Part shown: positions 1 through 5,552 of the stretch, piece by piece
Position numbering within the stretch: position 1 is the stretch's first letter
How the letters are laid out: every line of letters starts with the position of its first letter
Assembly (NCBI GenBank): GCA_009885185.1
Contig: VFLF01000824.1
Coordinates: 1 to 6,716, forward strand
DNA length: 6,716 nucleotides
Direction: 5' to 3'
From: Nitrosomonadales bacterium
Lineage (GTDB): Bacteria; Pseudomonadota; Gammaproteobacteria; Burkholderiales; SG8-41
Position numbers and translations under genes: made by a program
Notes under the pieces: model-generated
Told to the model about the DNA's origin: nothing
Databases searched by the model: none
What the model saw: the letters and a program-made list of their open reading frames with translations, nothing else

Positions 1-85
1 AGGCGCCGCTGTTCTGCGCGCGCATGGGGTTGGCGGCGGCGCGGCTCATGTAGAACGCGCCGTCGAGATGCACCGCGAGCACTGA
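1..85 (-). pseudogene. Antisense fragment of a second SDR dehydrogenase gene (28 codons)
   Basis: Read on the minus strand from base 85 to base 2, this stretch encodes 28 residues (SVLAVHLDGAF... ending ...RAQNSGA). They match residues of the neighbouring plus-strand SDR encoded at 225-309, with one difference (Ala for Ser). At DNA level 76 of 85 bases agree, and eight of the nine differences are synonymous. It is therefore a piece of a homologous coding gene under protein-level constraint, not a perfect fold-back of the same molecule. Similarity stops at about base 85, exactly where sense SDR coding begins. Only the middle of the domain is present: no start, no Rossmann glycine motif, and the fragment leaves the window at base 1. 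It may be a real inverted paralogue fragment or a join between two strains' sequences made during assembly. Confidence 0.75.
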
Positions 86-785
86 TTCGGTTTCCACCTG
101 GGCCTCGGCCGAAAAGATCATCCAGTGCGCGCTCGATACATTTGGCCGTATCGACGCCGTGGTCAACAACGCCGGCATTCTGCGTGACCGTATTTTTCAC
201 AAAATGTCCGAGGACGACTGGCGCTCGGTGCTGTCGGTGCATCTGGATGGCGCGTTTTACATGAGCCGCGCCGCCGCCAACCCCATGCGCGCGCAAAACA
301 GTGGCGCGTTTGTGCATATGACCTCCACCTCCGGCCTGATCGGCAACTTCGGCCAGGCGAATTACAGCGCCGCCAAACTCGGCATCGCCGCACTGTCCAA
401 AAGCATCGCCCTCGATCTGGGCCGCCACAAAGTCCGCTCCAACTGCATCGCGCCGTTCGCGTGGAGCCGCATGACCAGCTCCATTCCGACCAACACCCCC
501 GAAGAAAAAGAGCGTGCCGGGCAACTGCAAAAAATGGAAGCCCGCAAAGTAGCACCCATGGCGGTGTTTCTGGTCAGCGACGCAGCCGCCGAAGTCACCG
601 GCCAGATATTCGGCGTGCGCGCCAACGAGATCATGCTCTTCAGCCAGCCACGCCCGATACGCTCGGTGCATCACACACCCGAGTGGACGCCCGAAGCGAT
701 AGCGAAAGTGGCGCTGCCGGCGATGCAGAAGCAGTTTTATCCGCTGGAGCGCTCGCCGGATGTGGTTTCTTGGGATCCGATTTGA
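84..785 (+). CDS. SDR-family dehydrogenase, 3-hydroxyacyl-CoA dehydrogenase-like, 5'-truncated
   Basis: This is a classical short-chain dehydrogenase/reductase, predicted to be cytosolic and NAD(P)-dependent. The reading frame is coherent with the family from the Asp codon at 84-86 (DSVSTWASAEKII, then FGRIDAVVNNAG) to the TGA at 783-785; an in-frame stop at 51-53 closes it upstream. Visible marks are NNAG (from base 165), the catalytic Ser in MTSTSG, and YSAAK (Tyr and Lys of YxxxK) exactly 13 residues after that Ser. The VHLDG and GNFGQANYSAAK segments resemble the hydroxyacyl-CoA dehydrogenase domain of peroxisomal multifunctional enzyme type 2, so an acyl-CoA or related hydroxy-acid substrate is likely. 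The N-terminal TGxxxGxG cofactor loop, roughly 70 residues, is missing because sequence 5' of base 84 is an inverted foreign fragment. A GTG at 159 could start translation but would give a protein without the nucleotide-binding half. The C-terminus carries a tail of about 40 residues beyond the core fold. Confidence 0.85.
   Translation, partial: DSVSTWASAEKIIQCALDTFGRIDAVVNNAGILRDRIFHKMSEDDWRSVLSVHLDGAFYMSRAAANPMRAQNSGAFVHMTSTSGLIGNFGQANYSAAKLGIAALSKSIALDLGRHKVRSNCIAPFAWSRMTSSIPTNTPEEKERAGQLQKMEARKVAPMAVFLVSDAAAEVTGQIFGVRANEIMLFSQPRPIRSVHHTPEWTPEAIAKVALPAMQKQFYPLERSPDVVSWDPI
225..309 (+). repeat. Second arm of the diverged inverted repeat (partner 1-85)
   Basis: This segment of the SDR gene, codons for SVLSVHLDGAF through RAQNSGA, is the counterpart of the reverse complement of bases 1-85. 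Nine mismatches lie in 85 positions, mostly at third codon positions. The arms are separated by 139 bases. Confidence 0.85.
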
Positions 786-873
786 GATACCGCAGATTAG
801 TAGTAGCGCTTTAGCCTGCATCGTTCACACACCAGTTCCATACCAATTTGAACTATTACAAAGGAAAAAAAAT

Positions 874-1281
874 ATGGCTAAGCCTGGCGCAAAAGCAGCA
901 TTCGCGAAATATGGAGTCACTCTTCGATACCCACAATCGTCCGTATCGGGTTGGACTCCCAGTGGCGCATTGGTCGTGAGTCTTTGGGCTCATCATTACC
1001 AAAAAAGTACCCCCGGAACGATGGAGTTTTCGGGATTGGCAAGCCGATGGTCGGGACTAGGAAACACCGAGTTTCGGGCCAATGTTGCCAAGGCACATTT
1101 GGAGAGGCTACTGGTTCAGTTGGTCATTATTAAGACGAATAAGATCTCCAAGGTGGAGGCAGGAGAAGATGCAAGCAAAATCGATGACAAGGAATACTTC
1201 CCTCGTGAGGATTTAGTCGGTGAAGTCATCGACTTTGACGGTGATCAGTATCTTTTTCGATTTGGAAAAATTGAGTCGTAG
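874..1281 (+). CDS. Uncharacterised 135-residue protein in a low-GC segment
   Basis: The start is the ATG at 874, preceded by AAGGA at 861-865; longer in-frame starts upstream would overlap the SDR gene and read through AT-richer non-coding sequence. The 135-residue product has no signal peptide or membrane segment. It begins MAKPGAKAAF, then KYGVTLRYP, a hydrophobic strand with Trp (GALVVSLWAHHY, residues 31-42), a basic/helical middle, another hydrophobic strand (LLVQLVIIKT, 79-88) and an acidic C-terminus ending DGDQYLFRFGKIES. The layout resembles, from memory only, a family of small uncharacterised bacterial proteins with a VVxTLW core; I cannot assign a function. Hand-counted GC is about 48%, against 60-70% in the flanking enzyme genes, which suggests separate acquisition. 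It ends six bases before the next gene, so the two could be co-transcribed. Confidence 0.75.
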   Translation: MAKPGAKAAFAKYGVTLRYPQSSVSGWTPSGALVVSLWAHHYQKSTPGTMEFSGLASRWSGLGNTEFRANVAKAHLERLLVQLVIIKTNKISKVEAGEDASKIDDKEYFPREDLVGEVIDFDGDQYLFRFGKIES

Positions 1282-1287
1282 GCCAAC

Positions 1288-2346
1288 ATGCAGATCACCC
1301 AAATAGAAGCCCAGGTCGAATACATCAAACCCCCGCGTGAAGCCGATGCCTACGCCGGTGCGGAAAGCCTGACCTATGTGCGCTGCAAAGTAACAACGGC
1401 GGAGGGCATCACCGGCGAGGGCGTCACGGGCCGCTTTCTCGCCGATCAGGTGGCGCATTTGTTGAACGGCGGCATTGCGGCCACGCTCAAAGGCGCGAAC
1501 GCTTTGGATATCGAAGCGATCACCGCGCAGCTCGGCAAAAAATTCAATCCCCGCCAGTCGACCGGCTTGTTTGTATCCGCGATGTCCGCGCTGGATTTGG
1601 CGTTGTGGGATATCAAGGGCAAGGCGCTGGGCCAGCCGGTGGCGCGGCTAATCGGCGGTGCGCGCAACTCGGTGCCGGCTTATGCGACGGTGGGCTTGCC
1701 TGCGTACTCCGAGGCGGAACTTGTGGCCGCCTGCGTCAAGGCGCTGGCCGACGGATACCTCGGCGCAAAAATTCTGGTCGGCGCGGGGCGCGGCATTGCG
1801 GAAGACGCGCAGCGCATCCGCGCCGTGCGCGCGGCCATCGGTAACGCGCCGTTGATGCTCGACGCCAATTGCGCGTTCACGGTGGCCGAGGCCAAGCGGC
1901 TCGCTACGCTGGTGGCCGATTGCGATATCGCATTTTTCGAGGAGCCATTGCGCGGCAACGATATTCCGTCGCTGGCCGAGCTGCGCCGCGCCACCCACAT
2001 TCCGCTGGCGTCCGGGCAGATGATTCAATCGGTGACATGGTTTCGAGATGTGCTGGCCGCTGGCGCGCTGGATATTCTGCAACCGAATGCGGCGTTCTGC
2101 GGCGGCATTACGGCAATGCTGCGCGTGCTTGCGCTGGCCGAGGCGCATGGCGTGCCGGTCACCGGGGCAGGCGGTTTTGAGTCGGCGAATCTGCCGGTGA
2201 TGGCGGGCCACGTGCATGGCGGCATGCTGGAGGTGCATGGCGCGCATGTGGCGTTGAAGGCGCGGTTTGCTACGCATGCCGAGTTCAAGGACGGCAAACT
2301 GCATGTGCCGGAGGCGCCGGGGCTGGGGTTTTCGTTGAAAGCGTAA
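1288..2346 (+). CDS. Mandelate racemase/muconate lactonizing enzyme-like protein (enolase superfamily)
   Basis: This cytosolic protein of 352 residues is full length for the family: an N-terminal capping domain (about 1-120), then a modified TIM barrel. The signature ALDLALWDIKGKALGQPVAR (residues 101-120) followed by LIGG is typical of MR/MLE enzymes, which abstract the proton alpha to a carboxylate held on Mg2+. Metal ligands visible are Asp192 (LDANCAF) and Glu218 (FFEEPL). The third ligand position, normally Glu in GE(N), is Gln244 (ASGQM). The KxK motif reads K161-I-L, the usual PD is PN (residues 266-267), and the His of the His/Asp dyad is replaced in VTGAGGF (291-297). It is thus an atypical subgroup; racemase or cycloisomerase activity should not be assumed, and a dehydratase or another reaction is possible. 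The ATG at 1288 has only a weak ribosome site and lies six bases after the preceding stop. Confidence 0.9.
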   Translation: MQITQIEAQVEYIKPPREADAYAGAESLTYVRCKVTTAEGITGEGVTGRFLADQVAHLLNGGIAATLKGANALDIEAITAQLGKKFNPRQSTGLFVSAMSALDLALWDIKGKALGQPVARLIGGARNSVPAYATVGLPAYSEAELVAACVKALADGYLGAKILVGAGRGIAEDAQRIRAVRAAIGNAPLMLDANCAFTVAEAKRLATLVADCDIAFFEEPLRGNDIPSLAELRRATHIPLASGQMIQSVTWFRDVLAAGALDILQPNAAFCGGITAMLRVLALAEAHGVPVTGAGGFESANLPVMAGHVHGGMLEVHGAHVALKARFATHAEFKDGKLHVPEAPGLGFSLKA

Positions 2347-2414
2347 TGTATTGTAACTATTTGTTTTCAAATAATATTTTGTTTTCCCGCTTGACGCGCC
2401 AAACCAACGTCGTC

Positions 2415-2434
2415 GTTCCCGCGCAGGCGGGAAC
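2415..2434. repeat. Hairpin repeat, GTTCCCGC-GCAG-GCGGGAAC
   Basis: A perfect 8-bp stem (2415-2422 with 2427-2434) closes a four-base loop. The core, with flanking CGTC and CCA, is the form of a dispersed intergenic repeat seen in many proteobacterial genomes (known from general experience; the wider genome is not visible here). No T-tract follows, so it is not a standard terminator. Confidence 0.75.
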
Positions 2435-2479
2435 CCAAAACACTGCTGCGATTCGCAACGGTTGTTGCCCCCCTCCCAT

Positions 2480-2503
2480 CCTCCCCCCGCAAGCGGAGGG
2501 AGG
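2480..2503. repeat. GC-rich inverted repeat CCTCCCCCCGC / GCGGAGGGAGG
   Basis: Two 11-base arms with one mismatch are separated by AA, giving a long GC stem whose innermost pairs must open to form the loop. It resembles dispersed intergenic repeats of the CCCTCTCCC...GGGAGAGGG type. It lies 127 bases before the CMD-family start and has no downstream T-run. Confidence 0.65.
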
Positions 2504-2577
2504 CAGTCACCACAACAAGGCAAGTAAGTCTCGCTTCGCGCGCACGCCGGCTTACATATTGAACGCCCGACGCAACG

Positions 2578-2593
2578 ACACGGCCAGTCGTGT
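2578..2593. promoter_or_regulatory. Short dyad ACACG-N6-CGTGT upstream of the CMD-family gene
   Basis: Five-base perfect arms with a six-base centre lie 37 bases before the ATG at 2631, a position suitable for an operator. No regulator gene is in the window and so short a dyad can occur by chance. Confidence 0.2.
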
Positions 2594-2630
2594 TAATTTC
2601 CACCTTCCCTAAAAATCACCAGGAACCATC

Positions 2631-3221
2631 ATGGCCGATAACCGCCGTTTCAAACTCATCCCCGTTGATAACCTCACCGCCGATCAGAAAGGCGTCTACG
2701 ACGCGATCAAGGCCGGGCCGCGCTCCAAGATCGGCAACTCCAGTGCGACCACGCCGGGGCCGCTGGGCGGGCCGTTTAATGTGATGCTGCGCAGCCCTGC
2801 CATCGGCAATTTGGTGCAGGCGCTAGGTGGCGAAATCCGTTTCAAGAGTTCGATCCCCACCAAGCTGAACGAGCTGGCGATCATGGTGACGGCGCGCTAC
2901 TGGACGGCGAATTACGAGTGGTATGCGCATTGCAAGCTGGCGTTGCAGGCCGGGCTGGATCCGGAGATCGCCAAGGATGTCGCGGAGAATCGCCGCTCGC
3001 CGAAAATGGATGCCGACGAAGCCATCGTGTATGACTTCTCGCGCGAGCTGCACGAAACCAAGGGTGTCAGCGACGCCAATTACAAGCGCGCGCTGGATCG
3101 CTTCGGCGAGCAGGGCGTGTTCGATCTGATCGCGGTCAACGGCTATTACTCGCTGGTGTCGATGATTCTGAATGTGGATAAAACGCCGCTGCCCGATGGC
3201 GTGCCGATGCCGTTGAAGTAA
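2631..3221 (+). CDS. Carboxymuconolactone decarboxylase (CMD/AhpD-like) family protein
   Basis: This 196-residue cytosolic all-helical protein starts at ATG 2631 with AGGA six bases upstream. The CMD core lies at about residues 50-185: FNVMLRSPAIGNLVQALG, then ELAIMVTARYWTANYEWYAHCKLALQAGL (residues 81-109), and the C-terminal RFGEQGVFDLIAVNGYYSLVSMILNV (157-182). Glu96 and His100 sit where the family's proton-relay residues lie. There is one cysteine, Cys101, next to the histidine, and no CxxC pair, so AhpD-type peroxidase-reductase chemistry is unlikely. A decarboxylase, hydrolase or isomerase-like role on a small carboxylate or lactone is more plausible, but the substrate is unknown. Its position after the muconate-cycloisomerase-like gene recalls catB/pcaC pairing, although a 284-base spacer with hairpins separates them, so they may not share a transcript. 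Confidence 0.85.
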   Translation: MADNRRFKLIPVDNLTADQKGVYDAIKAGPRSKIGNSSATTPGPLGGPFNVMLRSPAIGNLVQALGGEIRFKSSIPTKLNELAIMVTARYWTANYEWYAHCKLALQAGLDPEIAKDVAENRRSPKMDADEAIVYDFSRELHETKGVSDANYKRALDRFGEQGVFDLIAVNGYYSLVSMILNVDKTPLPDGVPMPLK

Positions 3222-3281
3222 CAAACTTCGGCGCGATGCGTTCCGCTGATTGTGGATGACGCGCCCCTCACCCTAACCCGG

Positions 3282-3318
3282 CCCCTCGCTTCGCTCTCCC
3301 CGTGAACGGGGCGAGGGG
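3282..3318. repeat. Hairpin repeat between the CMD-family and TctC-like genes
   Basis: The inner stem CCCCG-TGAA-CGGGG (3298-3311) is extended by CCCCTCG (3282-3288) pairing with CGAGGGG (3312-3318), leaving a nine-base bulge on the left. The preceding CCCCTCACCCTAACCCGG (about 3264-3281) is the usual left flank of a widespread intergenic repeat. TTGTTTTG follows at 3320-3327, so it could also act as a terminator for the CMD-family gene. Confidence 0.7.
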
Positions 3319-3354
3319 ATTGTTTTGCTTGGTGTGCTAACGACGAGAGATTAC

Positions 3355-4320
3355 ATGCAACATAAATTGCTCACTATGCTTACTCTGGCCGCCACTACGA
3401 TCACCACGCCGCTGATGGCGCAGGATTTTCCGCGCAAGCCCATTCGCTTCATCATCCCCACGGCGGCGGGCGGCGGCTCGGATCAGATCGTGCGCTTTCT
3501 CGGCAATCGCTACACCGCGGTGTGGGGCCAGCAGATCGTCGCCGATAACCGGCCGGGCGCCGGCATGACCATCGGCATCGACATCGCGGCCAAGGCCGCG
3601 CCCGACGGCCACACGCTGTGCCTGGTGAATCCGTCGCACGCGATCAACGCCACGCTGATGAAATCGCTGCCTTATGATCCGATCAAGGATTTGATTCCGC
3701 TTTCCGTGGTGGCCACGCAAGCGTTCGGCTTGGTGATCCCCAATTCGCTGCCGGCGAAAAGCGTGAAGGAGTTGATCGCGCTGATCAAATCGAAGCCGGG
3801 TGAACTTTCATTCGGCTCGTCGGGGCCGGGCTCGGCCTCGCATCTGGCGGGCGAAATGTTCCTCGGCATGTCGGGCACGCAGATGACGCACATCGCCTAC
3901 AAAGGCACGGGGCCGGTGCTGGTCGATCTGGTTCCCGGTCGCGTGCACATGTACATCAACCCGATGCTCGCGATCATCAATCAGGTGAACAGCGGACAGA
4001 TCCGTCTGCTCGCGGTGACCACGCCCAAGCGCGTGGCGTCGCTGCCCAACGTGCCCACGGTGGCGGAAGCCGGCGTGCCGGGCTACGAAGCCAGCTCGTG
4101 GTACATGATACTGGCGCCGGCAAAAACACCCGCGCCCATCGTCAACAAAATACACGCCGAGACCGTCAACGCGCTCAAGCAAAAAGACATGCTCGCCATG
4201 CTGGATAAAGGCGGCACCGATCCGGTGGGCAGCCCGCCGGCGGAAGCGATGGAATTTCTCAAAGCCGAAATCGCGCGCTGGGGCAAGGTGATACGCGACG
4301 CGAAAGTGCAGCAGCAGTAG
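3355..4320 (+). CDS. TctC/Bug-type periplasmic substrate-binding protein
   Basis: This is a tripartite tricarboxylate transporter receptor of 321 residues, normal family length. The chosen start is the ATG at 3355 with GAGAG (3345-3349) just upstream; it places a clean signal peptide at the N-terminus (MQHKLLTMLTLAATTITTPLMA, likely cleaved before QDFP at residue 23). A TTG at 3325 would add ten residues unfit for a signal peptide. Family marks follow: FPRKPIRFIIP, GGGSD (39-43), DNRPGAGMTIG (64-74), APDGHTL (82-88), SSGPGSASHLAGEMF (155-169), YKGTGPV and PTVAEAGVPGY. Such receptors bind dicarboxylates, tricarboxylates or aromatic acids in the periplasm. No TctA or TctB membrane genes are nearby, as is common for the expanded Bug families of Burkholderiales. 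The binding-loop segment PTAAGGGSD differs from the commoner PFPPGGGTD of its neighbour, so their ligands probably differ. Confidence 0.93.
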   Translation: MQHKLLTMLTLAATTITTPLMAQDFPRKPIRFIIPTAAGGGSDQIVRFLGNRYTAVWGQQIVADNRPGAGMTIGIDIAAKAAPDGHTLCLVNPSHAINATLMKSLPYDPIKDLIPLSVVATQAFGLVIPNSLPAKSVKELIALIKSKPGELSFGSSGPGSASHLAGEMFLGMSGTQMTHIAYKGTGPVLVDLVPGRVHMYINPMLAIINQVNSGQIRLLAVTTPKRVASLPNVPTVAEAGVPGYEASSWYMILAPAKTPAPIVNKIHAETVNALKQKDMLAMLDKGGTDPVGSPPAEAMEFLKAEIARWGKVIRDAKVQQQ

Positions 4321-4349
4321 TCTGGAATCGGCCCTCGAAACGAAACGCG

Positions 4350-5321
4350 TCAGTCCGCGCGCAGATTGGCGGCCTTCACCACCACGCCCCACTTCTTGAT
4401 TTCGGCGGCGAGGGTCTTGCGGAAATCATCCGGCGTGCCGGTTTCGATATCAAACCCCAGGCGCGCCAGTTGCGTCTGCACGCCTTTGTCGGCCACGGCG
4501 GCGAGCAGCTCTTTGTGCAGGCGCGCGACGATGGGTTTGGGTGTGCCTGCGGGCACCATCGCCGAGTACCAGCCGTTGGCGGCATAGCCCGCGACGCCGG
4601 ATTCCGCGATGGTGGGAAGCTCCGGCGCGGCAGGTGCGCGTTTTTCACCGGTAACCGCCAGCGCGCGCAGCTTGCCGGATTGGGTTTGCGCCAGCACCGA
4701 GGGCATGGTGGCAAAGCCGATTTTGGTTTCACCACTGAGCAAACTCGCCACCGCCGGGCCGCCGCCCTTATACGGCACATGCACGATGTCGGTCGTGGTC
4801 ATGTGCTTGAACAACTCGCCCGACAGATGCGCCGAACTGCCGCTGCCCGACGAAGCGTAGTTAAACGTGCCGGGCGATTTTTTGGTCAGCGCGATCAACT
4901 CCTGCACGCTCTTCGCGGCCACCGACGGATGCGTGACCAGTACGTTCGGCGCCCACGCCAGCAGGGTCACGGGGTCAAAGTCCTTGACGATATCGTAGCC
5001 GGGCTTGCGATACAGTGTGACGTTCACCGCGTGCGCAAGGTTGCCCATCAGCAGCGTGTAGCCGTCGGGCGCGGCACGCGCGGCAATTTCCGCGCCGATG
5101 TTTGCACCCGCGCCGGGGCGGTTGTCGATCACCACGCTCTGCCCGATGCTTTTAGCCACTTGCTGGCCGACGATGCGCCCCAGCGTATCGGTGCCGCCGC
5201 CCGGTGGAAACGGCACCACAAAGCGTACGGGTTTATTGGGGTAATCCTGTGCGGCGGCAAATGCGCCGACGGCAGCGAGCATCATCAGTGCCGTGACGCC
5301 GAGCTTTGTTCCGTGGTTCAT
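4350..5321 (-). CDS. TctC/Bug-type periplasmic substrate-binding protein (second copy)
   Basis: This is a second receptor of the same family, 323 residues, reading towards the first. The ATG at 5321-5319 is preceded by a strong Shine-Dalgarno GGGAGG (complement of 5326-5331), four bases away, which decides this start over a longer frame from 5384. The signal peptide MNHGTKLGVTALMMLAAVGAFAAA is likely cleaved before QDYP at residue 25. Family motifs are PNKPVRFVVPFPPGGGTD (28-45), DNRPGAGANIGAEIA (66-80), APDGYTL (84-90), SSGSGSSAHLSGELF, VPYKGGGPA and PTIAESGVAGY. It is expected to deliver a carboxylate to a TctAB-type permease encoded elsewhere. It is clearly paralogous to the plus-strand receptor, but the two have diverged throughout. 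Only 29 bases, without an obvious terminator, separate their stop codons. It would be transcribed from the spacer shared with the lyase gene at 5553. Confidence 0.93.
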   Translation of the reverse strand: MNHGTKLGVTALMMLAAVGAFAAAQDYPNKPVRFVVPFPPGGGTDTLGRIVGQQVAKSIGQSVVIDNRPGAGANIGAEIAARAAPDGYTLLMGNLAHAVNVTLYRKPGYDIVKDFDPVTLLAWAPNVLVTHPSVAAKSVQELIALTKKSPGTFNYASSGSGSSAHLSGELFKHMTTTDIVHVPYKGGGPAVASLLSGETKIGFATMPSVLAQTQSGKLRALAVTGEKRAPAAPELPTIAESGVAGYAANGWYSAMVPAGTPKPIVARLHKELLAAVADKGVQTQLARLGFDIETGTPDDFRKTLAAEIKKWGVVVKAANLRAD

Positions 5322-5354
5322 AAATCCTCCCGTGAATGTGCCGTGCCCACGCGC

Positions 5355-5384
5355 ATTATGGCGCTGCGCGCGCGCTGGCGGCAA
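5355..5384 (-). promoter_or_regulatory. Possible promoter for the minus-strand TctC-like gene
   Basis: On the minus strand, TTGCCG (complement of 5379-5384) and CATAAT (complement of 5355-5360) are spaced by 18 bases and would start transcription about 25-30 bases before the ATG at 5321. The -10 matches consensus at five of six positions, the -35 at four. This is a weak sequence-only prediction. Confidence 0.3.
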
Positions 5385-5442
5385 CCGGATTCGCTGTGCA
5401 TTTGAGCCGTGTCACGCAACGCGCTACGATGACAAACAACCC

Positions 5443-5503
5443 CCGTTCGCCCTGAGTAGCCTGTCGAAGGGCAGCATGGCTTCGACAAGCTCAGCCCGAA
5501 CGG
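5443..5503. repeat. Long hairpin repeat (CCGTTCG...CGAACGG) in the divergent spacer
   Basis: The left arm 5443-5469 (CCGTTCGCCCTGAG, then TGTCGAAG) pairs with the right arm 5480-5503 (CTTCGACAAGCTCAG, then CCGAACGG), with a three-base insertion in the left arm and a few mismatches. The loop is about ten bases. The TGTCGAAG/CTTCGACA core within CGTTCG...CGAACG is a familiar dispersed intergenic repeat of proteobacteria. It lies between divergent genes, so termination is not its obvious role. Confidence 0.8.
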
Positions 5504-5509
5504 TGTAAT
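5482..5509 (+). promoter_or_regulatory. Possible promoter for the lyase gene, overlapping the hairpin repeat
   Basis: TCGACA (5482-5487) and TGTAAT (5504-5509), 16 bases apart, each match sigma-70 consensus at five of six positions. The -35 lies inside the right arm of the hairpin repeat and the -10 just outside it. The predicted start would give a leader of about 35 bases before ATG 5553. This is a prediction from sequence alone. Confidence 0.35.
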
Positions 5510-5552
5510 GAAATAGGGAAAGATCAACAAACACCAAAAGCGAGACAACCTC

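Larger units (their letters stand above)
2347..2630. other. Intergenic spacer with AT-rich patch and two hairpins
   Basis: This 284-base gap contains no convincing gene. The first 40 bases after the stop are strongly AT-rich (TTTGTTTTCAAATAATATTT around 2360-2379), in contrast to the rest of the window. Two GC-rich inverted repeats follow (2415-2434 and 2480-2503), then unremarkable sequence, a short dyad at 2578-2593, and the ribosome site AGGA (2621-2624) of the next gene. The open frame across it is produced by repeat sequence and has no family resemblance. Confidence 0.7.

Noticed and set aside
2..121. Minus-strand frame with an ATG at 121-119 leading into the SDR-like fragment
   Set aside because: Bases 86-121 make good SDR sequence on the plus strand (STWASAEKII), so the minus-strand extension is a chance open frame.
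786..873. Promoter for the low-GC gene (TTGAAC near 848)
   Set aside because: No acceptable -10 box lies at proper spacing before the start; the AT-richness alone is not enough.
778..1264. Direct repeat CGATTTG at 778-784 and 1258-1264 flanking the low-GC segment
   Set aside because: Seven bases matching in two searched boundary zones can easily occur by chance, and both copies lie within coding ends.
1648..2523. Long minus-strand frame opposite the MR/MLE-like gene
   Set aside because: It is an arginine- and histidine-rich shadow of a GC-rich coding strand with no family motifs.
2346..2612. Open reading frame of 88 codons in the spacer after the MR/MLE-like gene
   Set aside because: It runs through two hairpin repeats, has no ribosome site and no recognisable protein character.
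4321..4349. Bidirectional terminator between the two convergent TctC-like genes
   Set aside because: No stem with a T-tract is visible in these 29 bases.
4470..5405. 311-codon plus-strand frame opposite the second TctC-like gene
   Set aside because: The minus strand carries the signal peptide and all TctC motifs; the plus frame is Arg/His/Gly-rich shadow.
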